Source: Regnicoccus_A sp014224355 (GTDB lineage: Bacteria > Cyanobacteriota > Cyanobacteriia > PCC-6307 > Cyanobiaceae). Taken from it: DNA of 64,000 bases. Under the pieces are notes generated by a model that worked only from the letters and a program-made list of their open reading frames with translations, ran no database searches and was not told the DNA's origin. Numbering within the stretch: the stretch's first letter is position 1; each line of letters starts with the position of its first letter. The stretch covers positions 1,426,001 through 1,490,000 of the forward strand of contig NZ_CP154799.1 in NCBI RefSeq assembly GCF_050920705.1. The letters are read 5' to 3'. Below are positions 38,145 through 47,923 of this stretch, in pieces. The position numbers and the translations under genes were made by a program.

Positions 38145-38632
38145 TCAGGGTTGCTCGTGGCAGATGCGCCCATCACGCCAGCACCACACCCAGGGGGGAC
38201 GGTCAGCAGCTGGCGCAGGTCGTCGCGCTCGCGCAGGCTCACCGGCTCGAATTCGCTGGCCACGTCGAATGGCTGGTGGCGCTCCGGCTGGTTGAGCACC
38301 AGGCTGCCCTCCACCCCTGACACCGAGCGGTGGTAGGTGCCGATCGGCAGCTCCAGGGCCCCCATCGCCCGCTCCAGGTGCACCACATGGTGGGGCTGAT
38401 CCCAGCGCGGGTTGAGCACGGTGAAGGTGCGGCTGCCCAGCACCACCAGGTTGTGATCGACCTGGTGGTGGTGCACGTAGAACTGCTGGAATTCCCCGTC
38501 GTCGGGAGGTGAGAAAGCGGGGCCATGGTGCAGCACCACATCACTGGCGGTGCTGCCGGCCACGCTGGTGTCGTAGAAGGTGACCGCCGGTGTTTCCCGG
38601 AAGATGTGAATCGGAGTGAAGGTGAGTGTCAT
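38145..38632 (-). CDS. cupin-like protein (frameshift near C-terminus as read)
   Basis: A beta-rich protein with a His-cluster 'FYVHHHQVDHNLVVLG' and 'LELPIGTYHRSVSG', compatible with a small metal-binding cupin barrel. The read frame runs on under the neighbouring gene. One extra base in the G6 run at 38193-38198 would instead give 'VPPWVWCWRDGRICHEQP' and a stop at 38145, which removes the overlap. I regard that as the true end. The function is unknown. Confidence 0.6.
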
Positions 38633-38636
38633 CGCC

Positions 38637-38915
38637 TCAGCTCACCCGCACACCCTTCCAGAAGGCCACACGACCCTTGATCTCACTGGCGGCCTGCTTG
38701 GGCTCGGGGTAGAACCAGGCGGCATTGGCGTTGACCTGATCCCCCACCACCACGTCGTAGTAGTGGGCTTCGCCCTTCCAGCCACACACGCTCCGGTGTG
38801 AGGAAGGCCGGAGGTGCTCCCCCACCAGCGCTTCGGGGGGGAAGTAGGCGTTGCCTTCCAGCTTGACAATGTCGTCACTGGTGGCGATCACGGCGTCGTT
38901 CCAACGGGCTTCCAT
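38637..38915 (-). CDS. DUF427 domain protein, 92 aa
   Basis: A single DUF427 domain: 'EARWNDAVIATSDDIVKLEGN', 'YFPPEAL', 'CGWKGEAHYYDVVVG' and 'AAWFYPEPK'. It is the minimal form of the family and shares key positions with the longer protein at 34365-34862. It is four bases upstream of the cupin-like gene on the same strand, so they are probably co-transcribed. Confidence 0.9.
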   Translation of the reverse strand: MEARWNDAVIATSDDIVKLEGNAYFPPEALVGEHLRPSSHRSVCGWKGEAHYYDVVVGDQVNANAAWFYPEPKQAASEIKGRVAFWKGVRVS

Positions 38916-38990
38916 GGCAGTGGGCAGAGGTGGAGTCCCATTCTGACCTGCATGGGGTGAGTCGTTGGGGCCCGTTTGTTCAGCGATGGG

Positions 38991-39272
38991 TCATGGGGTG
39001 AATTCGATCAGCATCCGCATCGTTTCAACCTTCAGCCCGTCGTCCTTCATCGCTCGCTGGCCCTCTGCGGATTGGAGCAATTCATGGAACTTGGCCATAT
39101 CGGGGATCTCGGCCATGATTCCTGTGGCCTTCGGGTTGTTGGGGTTGCGGAAGGTTCGGCACTTGATCCCGATCTTTTCGAACATCTCATGCCGACTGCC
39201 CGGTCCGCTCTTCCAGGCCTTGGCCCATTGGGTGCCATCTTCAACGTCGTGAAAGATCAGTGCTGTAGGCAT
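38991..39272 (-). CDS. small hypothetical protein, 93 aa
   Basis: A compact protein with an alternating beta-alpha pattern and a C-terminal 'METMRMLIEFTP'-like strand. It resembles dimeric alpha/beta-barrel (ferredoxin-like) stress proteins, but I cannot name the family. No signal or membrane segment. Confidence 0.65.
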   Translation of the reverse strand: MPTALIFHDVEDGTQWAKAWKSGPGSRHEMFEKIGIKCRTFRNPNNPKATGIMAEIPDMAKFHELLQSAEGQRAMKDDGLKVETMRMLIEFTP

Positions 39273-39438
39273 GGTTGAAGGTCCTGGATTGCTTCTGGTA
39301 CTTGGTGAGCTGAAAGGAGAATGACACAGGCGTTTCGAATCCGGGGGATTTCAGCTGGCTTTGAGATCCTCCTTGGATCAGCGTGAGTGTTATCCCCTTT
39401 CACAGGCTGAACGGCTGCTGGAGTGGCCCCCGGCTCCC

Positions 39439-40959
39439 TCACCCCCGCAGCCCCTCGGCCCCCGCAATCAGACGTTCCGCCGTGGCCGCATAGATGCGCC
39501 CGGCTTCCTCGGGACTGCGGCCGATGCAGGTCATGCCCAGCTTGCCGAATTCCGAGAGGCAGCCCAGCAGGTGGAACACGCTGCCGTGCAGTTCGGCCGG
39601 ATCGAAGTGCAGGCCGGCGGCGGCCACGAGGTCGATCAGATCCACCGGCAGCAGGCCCCGCAACCTCGGGTCGCAGAGGTTGTCGGTGGCGGCGTAATAG
39701 AGGGGCTGGCCGGTGGGGGAGCGGAACAGACCGCTGGCCGCATCGATGCGCCCGTTGGTGGCGTAACGCAGGGCCATGTAGGGATGGGTGGTGCCGCCCT
39801 TGCGCAGGTTCACCTCGATCGCCTGCAGATCCCAGCGGTCCCCGAAGCGGCGCGCCACGAAATCCACCGCATAGCGCTCCAGAGCACCCTCTGCCGCCAG
39901 CGCCTGACCCACCGCCAGCCCATGGCGCATCAGCTCGGCGCGGTAGGTCTGCTCAGCGGGAAAGCGGCAGCCCAGGTAGGTCTGGCCACTGACCCCGCCC
40001 AGCACCTGCTCGTGGGTGGAGAGCACTTCCACCGCCCCGCCCGGGTGGATCATCCCCTGCACGCTCGGTGATGCCAGCTCCTCGCCCCCCTGCAGCCAGG
40101 CCTCCACCAGCGCCCCCTGCTCCTGCAGCAACTGGCGCCACTGGGGCGGAGGCATCGCCAGGGTCTCGAGCGCTTCCCGCAGACTCGCTCGGCGCTCGCG
40201 GCCGCTGAGCTGCTCCAGCTGCAGGGGTTCCAGCTCCAGGGGGGCGTTGCCTTCGCCGCTGAAGCCCTGATCCAGCTTCACCACCACCCGGCTCAGCTCG
40301 GGGTGGGCTTCCCACAGCTCGGCTGTGGCATCGGCCAGGGCCTCGAGGTCATGCACCAGGGGGCTGCCGGGCGGATGGGGCACATCGCAGCGGCGGAACA
40401 GTTCACGGCTGCCGGCTTTGCCGCCCCAGTGCATCAGGGCGGGATCGGTGCCCAGCAGCGGCACCTGCAACCGCTCCGACAGCCGCTTCTCCTGCTCGGT
40501 CACGTTGAAGCAGGTCATGAAGCTGCGCCCGGGCCGCAGCCGCTCGCGGATGCGCCCCAGCAGCGCCGGCCGCTCGAGCAGTTTTTCCGTGAGTGAGCGG
40601 GCGGAGGCGTCGTCGGTGTCGAACAGATGCAGGCGCCGGCGGGCGTGGGAGGCCGGCACTCCCGGTAGCAGCTCCAGCACCGCATCCACCACCAGCTCCG
40701 GCAGCAGCTTGCTGGTGAGGTACACCGCCCGCACCCCTGGATCACGCAGGCGGATCAGCGAGAAGAGCTGCCGTTCCTCGTAGTGGTGGGCACCGGTCAC
40801 CAGGGCGATCTGGTGATGATCGAGGCTGAGCGAGGGCACCACCAGCAGATCCCAGCCCTCGCTGTTGCCCTCGCGTCCATGGGTCTGGTCGCTGCCGGGG
40901 TGGAACTCGCCCCACTCCGGCCGCAACTGGCGCTGGAGTTCCGCGAAACTCAGGCTCAT
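39439..40959 (-). CDS. PGM1-type ATP-grasp peptide ligase-like protein
   Basis: A 506-residue protein. The N-terminal 200 residues form a preATP-grasp-like part. The ATP-grasp core has 'VVVKLDQGFSGEGNAPL' (lysine and glycine-rich loop), 'EAWLQGGEELASPSVQG', and the metal-binding 'LQAIEVNLRKGGTTHP'. This matches the peptide ligase PGM1-related family, ATP-dependent carboxylate-amine ligases named after the pheganomycin enzyme. The substrate in cyanobacteria is unknown. A 31-codon frame ends in an ATGA overlap with its start. Confidence 0.85.
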   Translation of the reverse strand: MSLSFAELQRQLRPEWGEFHPGSDQTHGREGNSEGWDLLVVPSLSLDHHQIALVTGAHHYEERQLFSLIRLRDPGVRAVYLTSKLLPELVVDAVLELLPGVPASHARRRLHLFDTDDASARSLTEKLLERPALLGRIRERLRPGRSFMTCFNVTEQEKRLSERLQVPLLGTDPALMHWGGKAGSRELFRRCDVPHPPGSPLVHDLEALADATAELWEAHPELSRVVVKLDQGFSGEGNAPLELEPLQLEQLSGRERRASLREALETLAMPPPQWRQLLQEQGALVEAWLQGGEELASPSVQGMIHPGGAVEVLSTHEQVLGGVSGQTYLGCRFPAEQTYRAELMRHGLAVGQALAAEGALERYAVDFVARRFGDRWDLQAIEVNLRKGGTTHPYMALRYATNGRIDAASGLFRSPTGQPLYYAATDNLCDPRLRGLLPVDLIDLVAAAGLHFDPAELHGSVFHLLGCLSEFGKLGMTCIGRSPEEAGRIYAATAERLIAGAEGLRG

Positions 40960-41051
40960 GGCTGGATCAGCTCCTGCTGCCGCTCCCTGGAGGCCCGGAG
41001 ATCGCCACGGGACCCGTGGCAGAGCAGGCGCAGCTGGAGAGGGTTGAGCAT
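40956..41051 (-). CDS. possible 31-aa leader ORF before the PGM1-type gene
   Basis: A short basic frame (start ATG at 41051) fills the gap between ribD and the ATP-grasp gene and ends with a TGA that overlaps the next ATG (ATGA). Such overlap suggests translational coupling, but the peptide has no recognisable features. Confidence 0.25.
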   Translation of the reverse strand: MLNPLQLRLLCHGSRGDLRASRERQQELIQP

Positions 41052-41060
41052 GGCCGGAAT

Positions 41061-42152
41061 CTAGGGACGGTCGTCCAGCTCCCAGATCAGATCGGCGCCC
41101 GAGCGGCTGAGCCCCCGCTCCCCCCAGGGGGCGACCATCGCCATCGAACTCAGCTCCAGATCTCCCAGCGGCGTGCGCGCGGCATCACCCCCCAGCAGCT
41201 TCGGGGCGATCACGGCGGCCACCCGCTGCACGCAGCCCTGGCGCAGGGAGGCGGCGGCCAGGGTCGGTCCGCATTCCCACAGCACCTGGTTGCAGCCTCT
41301 GAGGGCCAGGGCCTCCATCAGCTCCAGCGGTTCACAGCGCGCCAGCTCCAGGCGCTCCACACCCAGCCGGTCCAGCAGGCGGCGCCCGTGCTCCGGCGCT
41401 TCCGGCCCATGGGCCACCAGGGTGCAGGCCGTGGCCTGATTCCACAAGCGGGCCCGCTCCGGCAGCTTCAGCTCCCGGCTGATCACCACCCGCAGCGGCT
41501 CGATCGCCCGCTGGCCACGGCTGGTGAGCAGGGGATCATCGGCGCGCAGGGTGCCGCCCCCCACGATCACCGCATCGCAGCCGGCCCGCTGCCGGTGCAC
41601 CCACTCCCGGGAGCCTGAACCGCTGATCCACTGACTGGCTCCATTGGGCAGGGCCGTGCGTCCGTCCACGCTCATCGCCCACTTCAGGATCCCCAGCGGT
41701 CGTCCCGTGCGCTGCCGGTGGCAGAAGGCGGCGTTCAGGCTCAGGGCCTCGCTCTGGCGCACCCCCACCAGCACCTCCAGCCCAGCCCGGCGCAAGGCCT
41801 CGAGGCCCTGCCCCGCCACCCGTTGATCAGGGTCCTCCATCGCCACGATCACCCGCCGGATCCCGGCGGCGATCACGGCTTCGCTGCAGGGGGGCGTGCG
41901 GCCGTGGTGGCAGCAGGGCTCCAGGGTCACCACCAACGTGCCCCCCCGGGCCCGGTCTGCCGCCTGGGCCAGGGCCCCCACTTCCGCGTGGGGCTGTCCG
42001 GCGGCGGCGTGGAAGCCCTCCCCCACCAGCACTCCGGAGGCATCGAGCACCAGGGCGCCCACCAGCGGGTTGGGGCTGGTGCGCCCCTGGCCCAGGGCGG
42101 CCAGGGCCAGGGCCCGCTCCATCCAGCCTCCCCAGGCGCGCTCCCCGCTCAC
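41061..42152 (-). CDS. ribD: riboflavin synthesis deaminase/reductase RibD
   Basis: A 363-residue bifunctional enzyme of riboflavin synthesis. The N-terminal zinc deaminase has His-Ala-Glu and 'EPCCHHGRTPPC'. The C-terminal reductase has 'LKWAMSVDGRTAL' and 'VGGGTLRADDPLLTSR'. The start is taken as the GTG at 42152, which overlaps the stop of the DUF3122 gene (GTGA); the ATG at 42122 would cut into the first helix. It forms the end of a coupled chain GH116-DUF3122-ribD. Confidence 0.93.
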   Translation of the reverse strand: MSGERAWGGWMERALALAALGQGRTSPNPLVGALVLDASGVLVGEGFHAAAGQPHAEVGALAQAADRARGGTLVVTLEPCCHHGRTPPCSEAVIAAGIRRVIVAMEDPDQRVAGQGLEALRRAGLEVLVGVRQSEALSLNAAFCHRQRTGRPLGILKWAMSVDGRTALPNGASQWISGSGSREWVHRQRAGCDAVIVGGGTLRADDPLLTSRGQRAIEPLRVVISRELKLPERARLWNQATACTLVAHGPEAPEHGRRLLDRLGVERLELARCEPLELMEALALRGCNQVLWECGPTLAAASLRQGCVQRVAAVIAPKLLGGDAARTPLGDLELSSMAMVAPWGERGLSRSGADLIWELDDRP

Positions 42153-42658
42153 GCCGGGGTTGTCTCCAGGCTGCGCCACTCGGCCACCACGAACGGCGGC
42201 ACCGGCAGCTCGGTGAACACCCCCGGCAGCCGCAGCCGCAACGGACGGTTCTGGTTCAGTTCCGCCAGCAAGGGGTTCAGATCGAATTCGGCGGCGGCAG
42301 CGCGGCCGTCGTTGCCCAGGGCTGGGCTCTCCAGGGTCAGATCCTCCAGCTGCCACTCGAAGGGACCGGAGCTCACCTCCAGGGCGGTGGGGTGATCGAG
42401 CCGCACCTTGCCGGGGTAGCCCACCACCCGCAGCAGCAGCGGAGCCCCGGGCGGTCCGTCGCGGAAGGCCACCAGCTGCCAGGCCTGGTCATCCAGATCG
42501 CGCAGGCTCACCAGGCTGCGCAGCACCGGGCTGCCGGTTTCGTCGGGGTGCTCGTGCAGCTGAGCCAGGGCTGGCCCGTTGGGCCAGGTCAGCAGGCTCC
42601 CCAGCACCAGGGTGAGGGCCAGCAGCAGCCGGCCCGCGCGCCGGATCAGCGAGCTCAT
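42149..42658 (-). CDS. DUF3122 protein, exported
   Basis: A 169-residue protein with a signal peptide (RRAGRLLLALTLVLGSLLTWP..., cut near ALA-Q at residue 33) and a beta-rich mature part matching the cyanobacterial DUF3122 family ('VLRSLVSLRDLDDQAWQLVAF'). It probably acts in the periplasm or thylakoid lumen. The function is unknown. Its start overlaps the GH116 stop (ATGA) and its stop overlaps the ribD start. Confidence 0.85.
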   Translation of the reverse strand: MSSLIRRAGRLLLALTLVLGSLLTWPNGPALAQLHEHPDETGSPVLRSLVSLRDLDDQAWQLVAFRDGPPGAPLLLRVVGYPGKVRLDHPTALEVSSGPFEWQLEDLTLESPALGNDGRAAAAEFDLNPLLAELNQNRPLRLRLPGVFTELPVPPFVVAEWRSLETTPA

Positions 42659-45157
42659 GGTTCACGCTCGGCGCCGGGGATCGGCCGCCAATCGGTGTGG
42701 GTGGCCCAGAGGGCCCAGATCGCCATCGCCCGCAGGTAATGGCAGGCCCTGAAGGTGCCCACCGCCGTGATCGCCTCGGGGGTGCGGAACTGAAGCCCCC
42801 CGCATACACCTGGCCCACCACCGCGCCGGTGATCGCCAGGGCGGTTTCCGTCTGGCCCATCAGCCGGTAGTAGGCCGCCAGGCCGAAATTGATGCCGGTC
42901 CACACCTCCAGCGGATGGGTGCCGTTGGGGTCGAGCGGGGTGCCGTCGCGGCGCAGGCCGTTGGCCACCCCCAGCCGCCCCCCTCGAAGCGCTCGAAGCA
43001 GGCCTCACGGATGGCCGCCAGCGACGAAAGGGCCCGCTCGTCGCTCACCACCGGCGGCAGTCCCAGCAGGCGGGCGTAGAAGTCGCCGCAGAGCTGGTCG
43101 GCCATCACAACCGGCGTGCCGCTGCCGGCATCGATCCGGTAGTACTCACCGTTCCAGAGCAGCCGATCGAAATTCGCCCGGGAGGGCTCCAGCCAGCTGC
43201 CGAACTCCCGCTGCTCGGCGCCGGTGTCGAGGCCGAGGTCAAGCTGCAGCCGCTGGGCCATGGCCAGGGCCGCCTCCAGGGCCGCGATCCAGAGGGCGCC
43301 GCAGTAGGCGCTCACCCCCTGCAGCGGCCAGTCGTCGAAGGTCTGGTCGGGGGCGCCGCCGTTGTCGGGCAGCCCGTCATCGTTGACGTCGAACTGCTTG
43401 AGGTAGCGCAGGGCCTCCACCACCGCCGGCCAGCAGTCGGCCAGGAAGCGCAGGTCTTCTCCCGAGGGAGACCGACGGAACAACCGCCAGACCTGCAGCA
43501 CGAAGTCGGAGGCCAGGTCCTTCCAGAGGTTGCAGTCCTGATAGGCGGTGTAGTTGGTGGCCTCGAACGGCCGCTCATTCGGGGCGCCCAGGTCGTGGGG
43601 GGTGGCGCCGCCGACCTTGCGGGCGGCTTCCACCCGGCCCCGCCCCTGGGTGAAATACCAGCCGATCGGCCGGGGGGTGGCATCGGCGGCGGGAATGGCA
43701 TGGGCGAAGCTGCGCAGCACCGCCTTCTCGAGTTCCGGCCAGAGCTGCAGCAGGGCGAACGCGCCGTACAGCCGCACGTCGAGGCTTTCGTACCAGGCGT
43801 AGTCGAAGCACTCCAGCACCCCGAAGCGCCCCACCGGATCGGTGGGGCCGGCGGCCGTCCAGAGGCTGCCGCCGCTGCAGAGGTCGTAGAGCTCATTGAA
43901 CAGGGCCATGCGAATGGCCTCGGGCAGATCGCTGCGCTCCAGCACCGGCCGCTGCCAGGTTTCGATCGCCTCCCGCCACTGGCGCCACTCGCTCAGGGCC
44001 TCCGCGGCGATGGCCGCGGCGTTGGTGCCCGTGGCCCCGAAGAAATCCGTGTAGCGGCGCAGGGCGGAGCTGCCTGTGGCGAAGGCCGTCACCGGCAGGT
44101 CCCAGCTGATCACCACCGGCAGCTCGATCTCGGCGCCAGGCTCGAGCCTCAGCCGCAGGGCGATCGCGGCGCTGGCCTGTTCGCTGCCCGTGCTGCGCCG
44201 GTCGTTGTTGCTGTCCGGAATCGAGCCGTCGCGGCAGAACGGCTCCCAGATCTCGGCGCCGTTGCCACTGGGATCCCAGCGGCTGCAGCGCATCACCTCC
44301 ACCCCCTCGAGCTGATCGGGCACCGCCAGGCACCACTGGCCCTCCCCTTCTCGGATGGGCTGGCCGGGGGCACCCTCCAGCAGCACGCCCTTGAGGCCGG
44401 GTGCCTCGATCCAGCGGTTGCGCTGGCCTGCTCCCCGGCCGATCGCCGGCAGGTAGTTGTGCTCGGGGCTGCCGTCGTCGCGGAAATGGACGGCCGCGGC
44501 GGCATCGGTGTTGGTGAACCAGCCGGTGGTGTTGCGCCAGCTCAGCAGCAGCGAGAGATCCAGGGGCGCTCTGGTGGGATTGGCCAGCCGCCAGCGGAAC
44601 ACGGCCACCGGGTAGCTGGTGCGCTGGTAGTCGCCGGGGAGGATGGGGCTGAAGGCCTCGCAGCTGACCTCGGCGCGGAAGTCGGCCCCGTAGTCGAACC
44701 AGTGGAGGGGATAGCGGGCGGCGTAGCTGCCGCTGCTCTCCCCGCCCAGCCACTGCCAGTGGCCCAGGGGGGGCTCGCCGGCGTCAGGCCTGGAATCGTC
44801 GCGCTCCGGGGCCCGGGCCAGGGCCCTGGCCCGGCTTGCCTCTCCGTCGTGCTCGAACAGGGCGAACTGGCAGTCGGGCAGGACCCCGAACCAGTGCTCG
44901 CCCCCATCGAGGTTCCAGAGGTTGAAGCTGCCGTCGGGTCCGCGGCCGATGCAGCCGGCACCGAATCCCCCGAGCGGGGCCCCGTGGTTGGGGCCGTCGT
45001 CGAGGTTGCTGGCGTAGCGCACCGTGTAGGGGTCATCCCAACCCTGGCCGATCGGCCGCTGCCAGCTGGCGGGCGGGGCCTGGGCGGGCCGACCTGCTCC
45101 GGGCCTGCGCAGCAGCGAGGAGAGGGCGGACAGGCCGAACGCAGCCATGGTGCTCAT
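42655..45157 (-). CDS. GH116 glucosylceramidase-like glycosidase (two frameshifts as read)
   Basis: A protein of about 830 residues when joined, of the GBA2/bile-acid beta-glucosidase family. The N-terminal beta domain ('GGFGAGCIGRGPDGSFNLWNLDGG') precedes the (alpha/alpha)6 catalytic domain. There 'CFDYAWYESLDVRLYG' holds the predicted Glu nucleophile and 'FDDWPLQGVSAY' the predicted Asp acid/base. The frame breaks twice near the C-terminus, at a C5 run (42968-42972) and a C6 run (42796-42801). One extra base in each restores 'GWGVANGLRRDG' and 'VYAGGLQFRTPEA', the expected family ending. The substrate is probably a beta-glucoside; it could be a stored glucosyl lipid or osmolyte. Confidence 0.88.
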
Positions 45158-45175
45158 CGAGTTGGGGCCAGCTTG

Positions 45176-45421
45176 TCAGAGCTGGCCGGTGCCAGCGCCC
45201 ACTTCCTGCTCGATCAGGGCATCGAGGGTGATCGCCGAGCGCACCACGGCCTGGTAGCGCTGCACCACCCGCCGGTTCCTCTCCAGCCAGAGGCCGGCCT
45301 CCTCACCGCCGCCGCCAGTGGCTTCGGGGCTGAGAAGTTCGATCTCAGGCTGGCCCGCCAGCAGGGCCAGGGCCAGCTCATGCACGCGCTGGCGGCGGGA
45401 GGGGGGCTCGGGTGCTGCCAT
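45176..45421 (-). CDS. small hypothetical protein, 81 aa
   Basis: A helical 81-residue protein with a basic start ('SRRQRVHELALALLAGQPEIE'), a Gly-rich loop and a second helical half. It is of a type frequently found in picocyanobacteria, but I have no family name. It is divergent to cobL with 23 bases between starts and lies just upstream of the GH116 gene. Confidence 0.55.
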   Translation of the reverse strand: MAAPEPPSRRQRVHELALALLAGQPEIELLSPEATGGGGEEAGLWLERNRRVVQRYQAVVRSAITLDALIEQEVGAGTGQL

Positions 45422-45444
45422 GGGGGCCTCGACTCGCGGGCATC

Positions 45445-46764
45445 ATGGCGAGGCCCGGCCAGCTGCCGCAGCGGAATCGCCCCGTGCACGACCCTCTCCA
45501 GCAGCACCCTCTCGAGGTGATCGGCACCGACGCCGCCGGGCTGGCCTCGCTGCCGCCGGCGGCCTCGGCCCTGGTGCGTCAGGCGGATCTGGTGGCCGCA
45601 CCCGCCCGGCTGCTGCCGGGTCTGCGCCAGGCCCTGGCGGCTGAGACGGAGGCGCCGCAGCTGATCGCCAGTGATCGCCCTGACCAGCTCTTTCCCCTGC
45701 TGGAGAGCGCCCTGGCCAAGGAGCAGGCGGTGGTGCTGCTCGCCAGCGGTGATCCGCTCTGGTTCGGCATCGGCCGGCTGCTGCTCGATCGCTTCCCCCC
45801 GGGGTGCCTGCGCTTTCATCCCTCCCCCTCAAGCCTGCAGCTGGCCTTCGCCCGCCTCGGCCGTCCCTGGCAGGACGCCAGTTGGATCAGCCTGCATGGC
45901 CGCGACCCCGACCCCCTGGCCGCCACCCTGCAGAAGCGTCCCTCCGCCCTGGCCGTGCTCACCGACCCGGGTCGCGGCGGCGCCGAGGAGGTGCGGCGGA
46001 TCCTGCGGGCCTCGGGCCTCGAGCAGGCCTATGCCCTCTGGCTGTGCGAGCGGCTGGGGCATCCCCAGGAGCGGGTGCTCAGGCTGGCGCCTGGCGCTGA
46101 GCTGCCGGCCGATCTGGATCCGCTCCATCTCGTCCTTCTGATTGCCGAGTCACCGCCCCCCCCGTCGGATCCCGCTGCCCTGCCGCGGTTCGGTCTGGAG
46201 GATGGCCTGTTCCTGCAGCACGCGGATCGCCCCGGCCTGATGACCAAGCGGGAGGTGCGCATCCAGTTGCTCGCTGACCTGGAGCTGCCCGCCGCCGGTG
46301 TGCTCTGGGACATCGGTGCCGGCGTGGGCTCCATCGGCCTGGAGGCCCTGAGGTTGAGGCCAGACCTCCAGGGCTGGTTCCTGGAGCAGCGGGGCGGCTC
46401 GGCGGGCCTGATTGCCGCCAATGCCGGGCGCCTGGGGGTGCGGCCGGCGGCGATCCACGAGGGCCGGGCCCCGGAGGCGCTCAGCGTCTTTCCCGACCCC
46501 GACAGGGTGGTGATCGGCGGTGGCGGTCGTGGGCGGGTTGCGGTGCTGACGGCGGTGCTGGAGCGGTTGCGGCCCGGTGGGGTTGTCGTGATTCCGCTGG
46601 CCACCCTGGAGGCCCTGGCGGAGCTGCGGCCTCTGCTGGAGCGCTCCGGCCTGGCCGTGGCGGTGAGTCAGCATCAGTCCTGGCGCGGGGCCCCCCTGGC
46701 CGAGGGCACCCGCCTGGCGCCGCTCAATCCGGTGCTGGTGCTCAAGGGGTGTCGCGTGGCCTGA
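45445..46764 (+). CDS. cobL: precorrin-6B methylase CbiE/CbiT fusion
   Basis: A 439-residue bifunctional enzyme of the cobalamin pathway. The N-terminal CbiE-type methyltransferase has 'VIGTDAAGLASLPPAA', 'VVLLASGDPLWFGIG' and 'FHPSPSSLQLAFARLG'. The C-terminal CbiT-type has the SAM motif 'WDIGAGVGSIGLEALRL' and decarboxylates and methylates C-15. Together they convert precorrin-6B or cobalt-precorrin to the 8x form. The ATG at 45445 is preferred; the GTG at 45484 also fits. The 3' end overlaps the DUF192 gene tail by 23 bases. Confidence 0.92.
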   Translation: MARPGQLPQRNRPVHDPLQQHPLEVIGTDAAGLASLPPAASALVRQADLVAAPARLLPGLRQALAAETEAPQLIASDRPDQLFPLLESALAKEQAVVLLASGDPLWFGIGRLLLDRFPPGCLRFHPSPSSLQLAFARLGRPWQDASWISLHGRDPDPLAATLQKRPSALAVLTDPGRGGAEEVRRILRASGLEQAYALWLCERLGHPQERVLRLAPGAELPADLDPLHLVLLIAESPPPPSDPAALPRFGLEDGLFLQHADRPGLMTKREVRIQLLADLELPAAGVLWDIGAGVGSIGLEALRLRPDLQGWFLEQRGGSAGLIAANAGRLGVRPAAIHEGRAPEALSVFPDPDRVVIGGGGRGRVAVLTAVLERLRPGGVVVIPLATLEALAELRPLLERSGLAVAVSQHQSWRGAPLAEGTRLAPLNPVLVLKGCRVA

Positions 46765-47259
46765 GCCAGAGGATCGGCGCCGGTGAGCCCACGGCGATGC
46801 CCAGCCGGGCTGCTTCGCCGGCATCCAGCTCCACCACCCCATCGGAGGGTTCCCGGGGGCCGTAGCTGCGGCAGGGCAGGCGCGGGCAGGGCTGGGCTGC
46901 GGCTTCGATGGCGATCACCCGGCCCTCGCGCAGGAAGATCATGTCGAGCGGGCTGATGGTGCGATGCATCCAGAAGCGCGCCGGCTGGGGGGATCGAAGC
47001 GGAACCACATGCCTCGCAGGGGACCCAGCGGCGGGCGCTGCATCAGGCCGAGGCTGAACTGACGCTCGGTTCTGGGCACCTCCAGCTGGATGCAGCCGCC
47101 GGTTCCCTCCAGGCACCACTCCGCCTCCAGGGGCAGCACCTGGGGGGGAGCCTCGGTTGGCACGGCACGTGCGAGCGGCCGGGGGGGGGCCACAGCCACA
47201 GCTACGGCCACGGCCCCCAGCAGCGCGCCCAGGGGTGGAAGCAGCCGGGCGAAGGTCAT
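46742..47259 (-). CDS. DUF192 exported protein (frameshift as read)
   Basis: It has an N-terminal signal or anchor (residues 4-25, Leu/Val/Ala-rich) followed by a DUF192 domain: 'ERQFSLGLMQRPPLGPLRGM', then 'FWMHRTISPLDMIFLREGRV' and 'EAARLGIAVG' in another frame. One extra base in the G6 run at 46987-46992 joins both parts as 'FDPPQPARFWM'. The ATG at 47259 overlaps the stop of the restored response-regulator gene (ATGA), which confirms both the start and the reading of that gene. The function of DUF192 is unknown. Confidence 0.8.
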
Positions 47260-47923
47260 GGGGCGGGACGCTCCGGGCGGGGTGCACGCTCGCACAGGCA
47301 GTAGCCCTGGCCGCGCACCGTGTGGATCAGGCGCTTCTCCCCATGCTCCTCCAGTTTCTGGCGCAGGTAGCGGATGTACACCTCCACCACATTGCTGGCG
47401 GCCCCCCCTGGTCCTGCCACACCTCGGCGAGGATCTGCTCCCGGCTGAGCACCATGCCGGGCTGACGCATCAGGCTGAGCAGCAGGTGGTACTCGCGTGC
47501 AGTGAGCGCCAGCAGGCGACGCCCACGACGCACTTCCCGACTGGTCGGATCCAGGAGCAGGTCAGCCAGCTGCAGCGGCGGCACCTCGCCGTGCCTGTCG
47601 CCGCGGATCTGCAGGAGCAGGCGCAGGCGCATCAGCAGATCGCTGCCGCCGGTGCTGGAGAGCCAGAAGTCATCGGCGCCGGAGCTGAAGCAGCGGGAGC
47701 GCGCCTCGACGCTGTCGCTGACCAGATCGAGCAGGATCGGCACCTCCTCCAGAATCATGCGCAGGGTCGGAATGGTGGCTGCCCCGTCCGGACCCGACAC
47801 CAGCACCGCGGCGGGTGGATCGGGCAGGGCCCCCACCGGGGCCGTGCGGTACCCGGAGGCCTCCAGGCGTGGTGCCATGGCTTCCGCTTCCTCCCCCACC
47901 AGCAGGATCAGGGGGCCGCTCAC
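47256..47923 (-). CDS. OmpR-type response regulator with atypical receiver (frameshift as read)
   Basis: A protein of about 220 residues. The C-terminal winged helix (Trans_reg_C) is typical: 'LALTAREYHLLLSLMRQPG', 'SREQILAEVW', and after restoration 'NVVEVYIRYLRQKLEEHGEK' and 'IHTVRGQGYCL'. The receiver is degenerate. Where 'LILLD' with the phosphorylated Asp is expected it has 'AVLVSGPDG', so phosphorylation is unlikely and it may sense by another route. The frame breaks at the C7 run 47402-47408; one extra base restores the domain. It overlaps nadK and DUF192 by ATGA on each side. Confidence 0.85.

Noticed and set aside
43595..45520. 641-residue open frame on the plus strand
   Set aside because: It is antisense to the GH116 gene, which has clear family motifs on the minus strand.
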